A DNA stretch of 64,000 nt from Paraconexibacter antarcticus (GTDB taxonomy: Bacteria > Actinomycetota > Thermoleophilia > Solirubrobacterales > Solirubrobacteraceae), in assembly GCF_024220175.1 (NCBI RefSeq), contig NZ_CP098502.1:2666001-2730000 (forward strand), in the 5' to 3' direction. The notes beneath the pieces were generated by a model, which saw only the letters and a list, made by a program, of their open reading frames with translations, was not told where the DNA came from and did not search any database. A program made the position numbers and the translations under genes. Every line of letters starts with the position of its first letter. Positions within the stretch are counted from its first letter, which is position 1. Shown here one piece after another: positions 47,907-55,513 of the stretch.

Positions 47907-48946
47907 GCATCGCCGGCAAGCTCGCCTTCTACGCGCTGCCCGGCCACGTCGAGTCGGCGGCGCCGCTGCGCCAGGAGGTGGCCGACGGCGCCGCGCTCGG
48001 GCTCGGCGCCGTCCTGCTCTCGGAGCGGCTGAACGTCAAGGAGGGGGCCGCGCTCTGCGGCTACGCGGCGGCGCTCGCCGGGGACATGGAGGTCGTCGCC
48101 GGCCTGACGTACCCGCACACCCGGCACCCGATGGACCTCGCCGCGTTCGGGGGGACCATGGCCCACCTGGCGACCGGCGGCTTCACGCTCGGCCTCGGCC
48201 GCGGCGTGAACCACAACTGGGACACGTGGGGGATGCCGCGCCCCGGGATGGCGATGCTCGAGGACGCCGCCCACGTCCTGCGGCGGATGTGGAACGGCGA
48301 GGCCGTCGTCGACCACGACGGGCCGCTCGGCCGCTTCCCGGGGACGCTGTCGCTCGGCGTCGAGCTGCCGGTGATCCCGCGGCTCGCGCTCGGCGCCCTG
48401 GGCCCGAAGACGCAGCAGCTCGCCGGCCGCGCCTACGACGACCTCATCCTCCACTCGCACTGGACGCCGGAGGGCGTCGCGCGCAGCACGGCGCTCGCCC
48501 GCCGCGCCGCGGAGGAGGCGGGCCGCGACCCCGAGGCGCTGCGCATCTGGACGCTGCTCGTCACCGCCTGCGACATGAGCGAGGAGGACGTCCTGCAGCG
48601 CGTCGTCCGCCGCATGACGACGTACATGCAGTGGCCCGGCTACGGCGAGCTCATCGTCGAGGCCAACGGCTGGGACCCGGGCGTGCTGAAGCGGCTGCGC
48701 GAGCATCCCGTCCTCGACGGCCGGATGGCGGACGTCACGCGCTTCACGACCGACGAGCTGCGGGCGCTGCGCGACGTCTATCCCGAGGAGTGGCTCCGCG
48801 ACGGCGCCGCCACCGGGACGCCCGAGCAGTGCGCCCGCAGCGTCCGCGCGCAGCTCGACGCCGGGGCCGACCGCGTCGTCCTGCACGGCAGCTCGCCCGC
48901 CGAGGTCACGTCCCTCGTCCACGCCCTCGAAGGAGCCCCCGCATGA
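47903..48946 (+). CDS. LLM-class flavin-dependent (probably F420-dependent) oxidoreductase
   Basis: A 347-aa luciferase-like TIM barrel. Family features include LGAVLLSERLNVKEGAALCGYAAAL, the loop VAGLTYPHTRHPMDLA, LGLGRGVNHNWDTWG and the late TPEQCARSVRAQLDAGADRVVLHG. It resembles the actinobacterial F420-dependent group (close to TIGR03857 as I recall). It would oxidise or reduce an alcohol/ketone or activated C-C bond of the pathway substrate using F420 or FMN. The GTG start overlaps the dikinase-like stop by 4 nt, and its stop overlaps the next gene by 4 nt. Confidence 0.88.
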   Translation: MSIAGKLAFYALPGHVESAAPLRQEVADGAALGLGAVLLSERLNVKEGAALCGYAAALAGDMEVVAGLTYPHTRHPMDLAAFGGTMAHLATGGFTLGLGRGVNHNWDTWGMPRPGMAMLEDAAHVLRRMWNGEAVVDHDGPLGRFPGTLSLGVELPVIPRLALGALGPKTQQLAGRAYDDLILHSHWTPEGVARSTALARRAAEEAGRDPEALRIWTLLVTACDMSEEDVLQRVVRRMTTYMQWPGYGELIVEANGWDPGVLKRLREHPVLDGRMADVTRFTTDELRALRDVYPEEWLRDGAATGTPEQCARSVRAQLDAGADRVVLHGSSPAEVTSLVHALEGAPA

Positions 48947-49914
48947 CCCTGCGCCGGTTCACCGCCGCCGACGACCTGCTGCACGACATCGCCGGCCGCC
49001 AGAACGGGCGCGAGTCGCTGTTCTACGTGCTGCCCGTCCCGCACGAGGGGCTGCTCGCGCTCGCCTACGTGTTCAAGGACGAGAGCACCGGGCGCTTCGG
49101 CCGGATCGTCGCGCTCGCCGACGGCGTCTCGCCCGACCCGCTCTTCCTCGACATGGCCGGCGACCTCGAGCTCGAGGGCGACGACCTCGACGACTTCGTC
49201 GTCGGCGGCCTCCACGTCCGCCAGCCCGAGCCGCTGCACGCGGCCGAGCTTGCCTTCGTCAGCCCGGACGGCTTCGCGATCACGTGCCGCCTGGAGGGGA
49301 CGCACGCGCCGTTCAGCTGGCACGACGGCCCCGAGGGCTGCCCGCCGTGGGCCGCGGACGACCGCTACGAGCAGTCGGTCCGCACGCGCGGGACGTTCAC
49401 GCTCCCGGGCCGCACGGTCGAGTTCGTCAGCGCCGGGCACCGCGACCACTCGTGGGGCACGCGCGACTGGCGTCCGCTCCAGCACTGGAAGTGGATCAAC
49501 GCGACCGCGGTCGACGAGGACATCTCGCTGCACGGCTGGATCTCCTACGCGCTCGGCGACCGGCAGATCAACGGCTACGTCAGCCGCGGCGGCTTCGTCA
49601 GCCCGATCGTCGCCGCCGAGGCCCGCGCGACGCTCGACGAGGCCTTCATGCACACGAGCGTCGCCGGCCGCTTCACGACGGCCGACGGGCAGGAGCTGCG
49701 GCTGGAGGCGACGAGCGTCGCCGGCCTGCCGATCCCCGCGCGCCACATGCAGATGAACGAGATCGCCTGCAGCGCGACGCTCGACGGCCACGCCGCGATC
49801 GCGCACATCGAGCTCGGCTGGCCGCAGAGCTACATCGCCGACTACACCGCTCCCGGCGCGGAGCCGCGGGTCGAGAACACCACCACCCCCACGAACGACA
49901 GGAGCATCGCATGA
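48943..49914 (+). CDS. AttH/CrtC-like lipocalin-fold protein (DUF7064/DUF7065 type), copy 2
   Basis: A 323-aa paralogue of the protein at 36581. It opens with FTAADDLLHDIAGRQNGRESLFYVLP, has the QPEPLHAAELAF segment and the signature GHRDHSWGTRDWRPLQHWKW, then a second barrel ending in HAAIAHIELGWPQSY. No signal peptide or membrane segment is visible, so it is cytosolic. Placement inside the ten-gene operon, beside the LLM oxidoreductase and the swivel-domain gene, suggests it handles the same hydrophobic or hydroxylated substrate. The reaction is unknown. Confidence 0.75.
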   Translation: MTLRRFTAADDLLHDIAGRQNGRESLFYVLPVPHEGLLALAYVFKDESTGRFGRIVALADGVSPDPLFLDMAGDLELEGDDLDDFVVGGLHVRQPEPLHAAELAFVSPDGFAITCRLEGTHAPFSWHDGPEGCPPWAADDRYEQSVRTRGTFTLPGRTVEFVSAGHRDHSWGTRDWRPLQHWKWINATAVDEDISLHGWISYALGDRQINGYVSRGGFVSPIVAAEARATLDEAFMHTSVAGRFTTADGQELRLEATSVAGLPIPARHMQMNEIACSATLDGHAAIAHIELGWPQSYIADYTAPGAEPRVENTTTPTNDRSIA

Positions 49915-50312
49915 GCTGGACCGACATCGGGAGGGGCCTGAACGTCTTCGACACCGAGCCCGTGGAGGGCCGCTCGAAGTGGCTCGACAGCCCGCAGGAC
50001 GTGCTCGCCTTCGCGACGAGCGGGGAGGACGTCAGCGATGTCGTCGTCATCGCCCGGGGCGGCACGACGACGTTCGTCGCCCCGGCGCTGAGCCTCGGCG
50101 TCCGCGGCGTCCTCACGCTGCAGGGTGGCGTCGAGAGCCACCTCGGCATCGTCTCCCGCGAGTTCGGCATCCCCTGCATCGTCGGCGTGAGCTTCACCGA
50201 GGGCCGTGAGACCGAGCGCGGGGAGACGGTCCCCGAGGACGGGACGCTCCTGCGCCTGGACACGTCCGGCGTGCCCGACGGCCTCGTCCAGGCCGGGGGG
50301 ACCCCGTCATGA
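49911..50312 (+). CDS. Stand-alone phosphohistidine (PEP-utilizer swivel) domain protein
   Basis: A 133-aa protein that is essentially only the mobile phosphohistidine domain. It runs LNVFDTEPVEGRSKWLDSPQD, ARGGTTTFVAPALSLGVRGV and the acceptor motif VESHLGIVSREFGIPCIVG with His77. It aligns along its whole length with residues ~35-150 of the 790-aa protein. It overlaps both neighbours by 4 nt, and the downstream gene encodes the counterpart of the large domain, so the pair is a split version of the fused protein. It probably acts as a phospho-carrier between the ATP-grasp protein and the large subunit. Confidence 0.85.
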   Translation: MSWTDIGRGLNVFDTEPVEGRSKWLDSPQDVLAFATSGEDVSDVVVIARGGTTTFVAPALSLGVRGVLTLQGGVESHLGIVSREFGIPCIVGVSFTEGRETERGETVPEDGTLLRLDTSGVPDGLVQAGGTPS

Positions 50313-51631
50313 GCGCCGAGGAGGAGTTCGCGAAGTTCCTCGAGAACTACCTCGCCCAGACGCCGCCCGGGGTCGAGGGCGACGCGCAGATGCGGGCGAG
50401 GCTCGCCGCGCCGATCACGACCCTCACCCGCGAGAGCGTCATGAAGGACGCGCTCGCCGACGAGGAGATCGACAGCTGGTTCGAGTACTTCGGCTGGAAC
50501 CTGTGGGACGTCATCCGCTCCCGCGCGTCCGAGGGCGAGTCGGGCCTCATCCCGCGCCAGCAGTACGAGACGCTCGCCTTCGTCCAGCAGTGGGCGACGT
50601 ACCCCGACCTCGTCCGCGCGCTCACCGCCGAGCTCGGCCCCGAGGGCGTCATCGCGCTCGGGCGCTCGATGCGCACCGAGGTCGGCAGCAAGGTGAACTT
50701 CCTGCGCAACTGGGCGTTCGCGTGCCCGCTCTTCGGCCGCGGCATCGCGTGCGCGCTCGGCCTGGAGCAGCCGACCGACCGCCGCGAGGACGTCGAGACG
50801 CTCATCCAGTTCGCCCGCCGCGTCATGTTCGGCGCGTGGGGCGAGGAGGAGGGCGGCGAGGCGTTCTGCGCGTCGCGCGGCTACCGCGTCGAGCAGCTCG
50901 AGCAGGCGGTCCGCGAGCGCTTCTGGGAGGACCGCGAGGTCTTCTCGGCGCCCGAGGAGGCGAAGCCCGTCCGCCAGTTCAACGCCCAGGCCGAGATCTT
51001 CGGGTTCCTCTTCCACTACGACTGCCGCGCCGGCGTCAACGACACCGGCCCGTACCCGACGCCGGACGGGGGCCTCGTCCTCGTGCGGGACCTGTTCCTC
51101 AGCGAGCCGGGCTACCCGTGGTCGCACGTCGCCGACGGCCTGCCGTACGCGCTGACGCAGGCGTTCTTCTTCCCGCCCGGCGCCCCGATCGAGTTCGTCG
51201 TCAACGACCTGGCCACGGTGTTCACGACGCCCGCCGACTACCAGAAGCACGTCGTCGCGGTGAGCACCTACGTCCGCGACACGTGGGACACGCCGGTCGA
51301 CTGGCTCCGGCAGATCGGGCCGGAGGAGCGGGCGCAGATCGCGAAGGACGCCTCCGCCGCGCTGATGAAGCTCTACGCCCACATCGCGGGGAACGACACC
51401 GACGCGAACCTCCGCGCCGGGATCCGCATGTACTCGCGGGAGATGATCATGCCCCACGCCCGCGCCGCCGGTCTGTGGGACCGGTTCGTCGCCGACGGCT
51501 TCGACGACATCCACCCGCTGACCGAGCAGGCGTGGCCGACGCTCAGCGGCCCCGCCGCCGCGGAGGTGCTTGCGCCCGTGCTGCTGCTCGGTCAGGCGTT
51601 TCCGTCCGTGCGGGCGACGGTCGCGGGCTGA
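50309..51631 (+). CDS. Uncharacterised large domain, split paralogue of the 790-aa protein
   Basis: A 440-aa cytosolic protein sharing blocks with residues ~190-560 of the 790-aa protein: FGWNLWDVI, SEGESGLIPRQQYE, EVGSKVNFLRNW, FGRGIACALGLE, FLFHYDCRAG, DTGPYPTPDGG and DGLPYALTQAFFF. The winged-helix-like C-terminal part of the fused protein is missing here. Conserved Asp, Arg, Glu, His and Trp positions (EGESGLIPRQ, HYDCRAGVNDTGPYPT) are candidates for substrate binding. I know no characterised family. The start overlaps the swivel gene stop by 4 nt and the stop overlaps the next start by 1 nt. Confidence 0.78.
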   Translation: MSAEEEFAKFLENYLAQTPPGVEGDAQMRARLAAPITTLTRESVMKDALADEEIDSWFEYFGWNLWDVIRSRASEGESGLIPRQQYETLAFVQQWATYPDLVRALTAELGPEGVIALGRSMRTEVGSKVNFLRNWAFACPLFGRGIACALGLEQPTDRREDVETLIQFARRVMFGAWGEEEGGEAFCASRGYRVEQLEQAVRERFWEDREVFSAPEEAKPVRQFNAQAEIFGFLFHYDCRAGVNDTGPYPTPDGGLVLVRDLFLSEPGYPWSHVADGLPYALTQAFFFPPGAPIEFVVNDLATVFTTPADYQKHVVAVSTYVRDTWDTPVDWLRQIGPEERAQIAKDASAALMKLYAHIAGNDTDANLRAGIRMYSREMIMPHARAAGLWDRFVADGFDDIHPLTEQAWPTLSGPAAAEVLAPVLLLGQAFPSVRATVAG

Positions 51632-52539
51632 TGCTCGCGCCCGCCGACGACCTGCGGCACCCCGGGGAGATCTCCGGGGTGCACGGCCGGGAGAGCCTCT
51701 TCTACAACCTGCTCCTCCCCGAGCACGGCGTCATCCTGTTCGTCTACACGTGGGTCGACGCCGAGGACCGTGCGGGCTACCTGTTCACCGTCGTCGGCGA
51801 GGACGACGACCGCCGCTGCTTCTTCGCGAACGACGGCGTGCCGATCGGCGAGCGCGACTTCGACGACTGGGCGGTGGACGGCCTGACGCTGCGGCACGCC
51901 GACCTGCTGCGGACGGCGGAGCTCGCGTTCGCGGGGGAGGGGGTCGACTTCCGGGCGACGTTCACCGCGACCCACCCGGCGTTCAGCTACCGCGACAACG
52001 CCGACGGCTGCCCGTCGTTCGTCGCGACCGACCGCTTCGAGCAGGCGGGCCGGATGACGGGCACGCTCGTCCTCGACGGGACCGAGATCGCGGTCGACGC
52101 GACGGCCCAGCGCGATCACTCCTGGGGCGAGCGGGACTGGGCGGCGATCCAGGACTGGAAGTGGCTCTCGGCCCAGGCGTCCGACGACCTCGCCCTGAAC
52201 GTCATGCTCATCCACGCCCGCGGCGAGACGACGTGCCACGGGTACGTCGCCCGCGAGGGCGTCACGACCCCGGTCGTCGACGTCGCGATCCGCGCGGAGT
52301 ACGACGACCGCTGGTGGCAGCGCGACGTCACGGCGACGATCGTCGACGCCGAGGGCCTGGAGACCGTCGTCGCGGGGCGGCGGTTCGCGCTCCTGAGCTT
52401 CGAGGCCGGCGGCGCCGCGACGCTCAACGAGGCGGCGTGCACCGGCACGATCGACGGCGCCCCCGCGCTGATCCACTTCGAGTGCGGCTGGCCGATCGCC
52501 TACGCCGCGGCGCAGGCGCGGGCGCGGGCACGGGCCTGA
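51631..52539 (+). CDS. AttH/CrtC-like lipocalin-fold protein (DUF7064/DUF7065 type), copy 3
   Basis: A 302-aa paralogue of the proteins at 36581 and 48943. It begins MLAPADDLRHPGEISGVHGR, keeps SLFYNLLLPEHGVILFVYTW, and the signature reads AQRDHSWGERDWAAIQDWKW, with Gln replacing the Gly-His pair of the other two copies. It ends in HFECGWPIAYAAAQARARAR. It is the last gene of the ten-gene operon and is followed by a long hairpin convergent with the acyl-CoA synthetase gene. Confidence 0.75.
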   Translation: MLAPADDLRHPGEISGVHGRESLFYNLLLPEHGVILFVYTWVDAEDRAGYLFTVVGEDDDRRCFFANDGVPIGERDFDDWAVDGLTLRHADLLRTAELAFAGEGVDFRATFTATHPAFSYRDNADGCPSFVATDRFEQAGRMTGTLVLDGTEIAVDATAQRDHSWGERDWAAIQDWKWLSAQASDDLALNVMLIHARGETTCHGYVAREGVTTPVVDVAIRAEYDDRWWQRDVTATIVDAEGLETVVAGRRFALLSFEAGGAATLNEAACTGTIDGAPALIHFECGWPIAYAAAQARARARA

Positions 52540-52574
52540 CGTCGCCAGGCCCGCCGGGGGCACGACGCACGTGC

Positions 52575-52613
52575 GTGGAATCCCGGTGCGCGTCACGCGC
52601 ACCGGGATTCCAC
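52575..52613. terminator. Long-stem palindrome (GGAATCCCG family), bidirectional
   Basis: GTGGAATCCCGGTGCGCGT (52575-52593) is perfectly complementary to 52595-52613 across a single central C; the real loop must use the innermost bases. It lies 36 nt after the operon end and 11 nt after the end of the convergent synthetase gene, so it can serve both. The TGGAATCCCG arm recurs at 62847. Confidence 0.7.
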
Positions 52614-52623
52614 ACGTCCGGCC

Positions 52624-54111
52624 TCAGGCCGTCGCGGCCGCCTGATCGCGCTTGCGGATCGTCGGCTTGTCGATCTTGCCGACGGGGTTCTTCGGCAGCT
52701 CGTCGAGGATGTGGATCTCGACGGGGAGCTTGTACTTCGCGAGCTTGTCCCTGCAGAGCTCGTGGAGCTCGTCGACGGTGACGTCGGCGTCCGGGCGCAG
52801 CGAGACGTAGGCGACGACGACCTCGCCGAGGACGTCGTCGGGGCGCCCGACGACCGCGGCCTCGAGGATGCCCTCGTGCGTGTAGAGCGCCGACTCGATC
52901 TCCTTGGGGTAGATGTTCTCCCCGCCGCGGATGATCATGTCCTTGATGCGGTCGACGATCCGCAGGTAGCCGTCCTCGTCGATGATGCCGACATCGCCGG
53001 TGTGCAGCCAGCCGTCGATGATGGTCTTGGCGGTCTCCTCGGGCTTGTTGAGGTAGCCGCGCATGACGACCGGCCCGCGGATGACGACCTCGCCGCGCTC
53101 GCCCTGGGGCAGGATGTTGCCGTCGGGGTCCATGACCTCGACCTCCTGGCCGGGCATGGCGGGGCCGACCGTGCCGGGCTTGCGCACGCCGTCGATCGGG
53201 TTGATCGTCGAGGCGCACGTGCCCTCGGAGAGGCCGTAGCCCTCGATGAGGACGACGCCGAAGCGGGACTCGACCCGCTCGATGAGCTCGACCGGCGCGG
53301 GCGCCGCGCCGCACACGACGAAGCGCAGCGACGAGGTGTCCGCGCTCTCGGACTCGGGCAGCGCGGTGAGCATCGCGTAGATCGCGGGGACGGCCGAGAA
53401 GTACGTCGGGCGGGCCTGCTCGACGAGGCCGAAGAACGTCTTCGGGCTGAAGCGCGAGGCGATCGTGATGCGGCCGCCGCCGAGGAGCGGCGTGAGCGTC
53501 CCGGCGATGATCCCGTTCGCGTGGAAGAGCGGCAGGATGAGGAGGCTGTGGTCCTCCGGCGAGATCTGGAAGGCCTCGCCCGCGCTGCGGCACATCGCGT
53601 AGAGGTTCGACTGGTCGAGCATGACGCCCTTCGGCTTGCCGGTCGTGCCGCTCGTGTAGATGAGCAGGGCGACGGCGGCCGTGTCGGCCGGCATCTCGGG
53701 CAGCGCGGCGCCGGAGGGGTCGTCGGCGAGCGAGCCGACCTCGATGACGTTGCCCTCGAGCTCGAGGCCGTCGCCCACGATGACCTTCGAGCCGGCGTCG
53801 TCGACCTGGTACTGCATCTCGGTCTTCGTCAGCACCGGGTTCACCGGCGTGACCGCGGCGCCCAGGCGCCAGGCGGCGAAGAGGCTGATGACGAGCTCGG
53901 CGCGGTTCGGGAGGACGACCGCGACGACGTCGCCCGTGCCGATGCCCTGCCGCTGGAAGGCCGCCGCGGCGCGGTTGACGCGGTCGAGCAGGCCCGCGTT
54001 GTCGAGCTTCAGGTTGTCGTCGGCGATCGCGGGCGCGGAGGGATCGGCGGCCGCGCGGGCCTCGGGGAGGGCGGCGAAGTGCCGGACGTCGGAGAGCGAG
54101 GAAGCGGACAT
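52624..54111 (-). CDS. AMP-dependent acyl-CoA synthetase
   Basis: A 495-aa ANL ligase with the motif IYTSGTTGKPKGVML, the adenylate region EGYGLSEGTCAS, the hinge DGWLHTGDVGIIDEDGYLRIVDR, the A8 motif RIKDMIIRGGENIYPKEIE and the catalytic Lys in NPVGKIDKP. The length fits a fatty-acyl or aryl-CoA ligase of the short type. It is convergent with the ten-gene operon and could activate a pathway intermediate. The ATG is supported by TAGGGT exactly 6 nt upstream. Confidence 0.9.
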   Translation of the reverse strand: MSASSLSDVRHFAALPEARAAADPSAPAIADDNLKLDNAGLLDRVNRAAAAFQRQGIGTGDVVAVVLPNRAELVISLFAAWRLGAAVTPVNPVLTKTEMQYQVDDAGSKVIVGDGLELEGNVIEVGSLADDPSGAALPEMPADTAAVALLIYTSGTTGKPKGVMLDQSNLYAMCRSAGEAFQISPEDHSLLILPLFHANGIIAGTLTPLLGGGRITIASRFSPKTFFGLVEQARPTYFSAVPAIYAMLTALPESESADTSSLRFVVCGAAPAPVELIERVESRFGVVLIEGYGLSEGTCASTINPIDGVRKPGTVGPAMPGQEVEVMDPDGNILPQGERGEVVIRGPVVMRGYLNKPEETAKTIIDGWLHTGDVGIIDEDGYLRIVDRIKDMIIRGGENIYPKEIESALYTHEGILEAAVVGRPDDVLGEVVVAYVSLRPDADVTVDELHELCRDKLAKYKLPVEIHILDELPKNPVGKIDKPTIRKRDQAAATA

Positions 54112-54117
54112 GACGCG

Positions 54118-54123
54118 ACCCTA
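54118..54123 (-). promoter_or_regulatory. Leaderless-type -10 hexamer TAGGGT
   Basis: Minus-strand TAGGGT ends 6 nt before the ATG of the acyl-CoA synthetase. Confidence 0.6.
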
Positions 54124-54271
54124 ACCCGGGGCCTCCGGCACGCGCGGGGTGTCTTCCCACAAGCGGAGCGGCCGCGGCTGGGCGACCGGCACAACGATCG
54201 CGGGACGCACGCTCAGCCGCGGCTGGATGAACATTTGGCTGATCTTCAGGTTCGCGGGGCACCACAGAGCC

Positions 54272-55504
54272 ATGTCCCGCGCCCCCGCCCTGGACGCGCT
54301 CCGCGGCGTCGCCGCCCTGGCGATCGTCGCGCTGCACGCCTGGCTGTACACGACGACCGTGGCCGAGAAGGGCGACTCGCTCGGGGACGCGGTCGTCCAC
54401 CAGCTCCGCCTCGGCGTGCCGCTCTTCTTCGTCCTGTCGGGCTTCCTGCTCTACCGCTCGTGGGTCGTGGCCGCCCGCGGCGGGCGGCCGCTTCCGCGGC
54501 TGGGCACCTACGCGCGGCGGCGCGCCGCGCGCGTCGTCCCCGCCTACGCCGCGGCGCTCCTCGGGAGCCTGCTCCTGCTCGCGCCGCTGGCGGACGTCCG
54601 GGGCGTGGACATCCCGCCGCTGCACGCCCTGCCGCTGTTCGCCGTCTTCGCGTCGAACCTCTCCCCGGCGACGACCGGCGCCCTCGACCCGCCGATGTGG
54701 ACGCTCGCCGTCGAGGTGCAGTTCTACGTCCTGCTCCCGGTGCTGGCCTGGCTCGCGCTCGACGCGCCGGAGCGGCGTGACACCCGCGTCCCGGGGACCG
54801 CCCGGCTCCTGGCCCCGCCGCTCGTCCTCCTCGCCGGCGGGACGCTCTTCAACCTCGCCCACGCCGTCGGCGCGGGCAGCATCGTCGTGGCGACCTCGCT
54901 GCCGGCGCTGGCGCCGTGCTTCGCCTGCGGCATGGCCGCCGCGGTGCTCGCGGAGCGCCCGACGGTGCGGCGCCGTCCGCCCGGCGTGAGGATCCTGGTC
55001 CTGCTCGCCGCCGCCGCGCTCGTCGTCCTCGACGGGGGCTGGCACGAGGCGGACGCGGGGTACGCCGGACGCATCCTCCGCGACCTCCCGGCGGCCGCCG
55101 GGTTCGCTGCGGTCATCCTCGTCGCGGCGCAGGCGCGGGGGACGACGGCGCGGGTCCTCGCGACCGCACCGTTCCGCGTGCTCGGCGCGCTGAGCTTCCC
55201 GGTCTACCTCTGGCACATGCCGCTGATGCTCGGCCTGCGCGGGGCGCACGTCTTCCCCGAGCATCACCCGGCCGCCGCGTTCGCCGCCGTCCTCGCCGTC
55301 ACGCTCCCGGTCGCCTGGCTCTCGTGGACGTTCGTCGAGCGTCCCGGCATCCGCTGGGCGGCGGCCCGAGAGCGCCGTCCCGGGCCCGGCCGCGAGTCCC
55401 GCCGCCCGCACCTCGCGGAGCGCCCGCAGCCGGCCGACCGCCCGCACCTCCTGGTCCGCGAGCCGAGCCCGGCCGCGGCGACCGCCACCGCCACCGCGCA
55501 CTAG
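54272..55504 (+). CDS. Acyltransferase-3 family membrane protein (OafA/YrhL-like)
   Basis: A 410-aa protein with the family opening LDALRGVAALAIVALHAWLY, the GVPLFFVLSGFLLYRSW segment, the RRRAARVVPAYAA loop and the WTLAVEVQFYVLLP motif, plus about ten membrane helices. Such enzymes O-acetylate cell-surface polysaccharides or small molecules. The ~50-residue C-terminus is Arg/Pro-rich and cytosolic. I start at ATG 54272 because the family begins a few residues before LDALRG; earlier in-frame ATGs would add an unrelated leader. Its stop codon is part of the next gene's -10 hexamer. Confidence 0.87.
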   Translation: MSRAPALDALRGVAALAIVALHAWLYTTTVAEKGDSLGDAVVHQLRLGVPLFFVLSGFLLYRSWVVAARGGRPLPRLGTYARRRAARVVPAYAAALLGSLLLLAPLADVRGVDIPPLHALPLFAVFASNLSPATTGALDPPMWTLAVEVQFYVLLPVLAWLALDAPERRDTRVPGTARLLAPPLVLLAGGTLFNLAHAVGAGSIVVATSLPALAPCFACGMAAAVLAERPTVRRRPPGVRILVLLAAAALVVLDGGWHEADAGYAGRILRDLPAAAGFAAVILVAAQARGTTARVLATAPFRVLGALSFPVYLWHMPLMLGLRGAHVFPEHHPAAAFAAVLAVTLPVAWLSWTFVERPGIRWAAARERRPGPGRESRRPHLAERPQPADRPHLLVREPSPAAATATATAH

Positions 55505-55507
55505 CCT
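55502..55507 (+). promoter_or_regulatory. Leaderless-type -10 hexamer TAGCCT overlapping the upstream stop codon
   Basis: The TAG stop of the acyltransferase forms the first half of TAGCCT, which ends exactly 6 nt before the ATG of the SDR gene. Confidence 0.6.
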
Positions 55508-55513
55508 CGGGCC

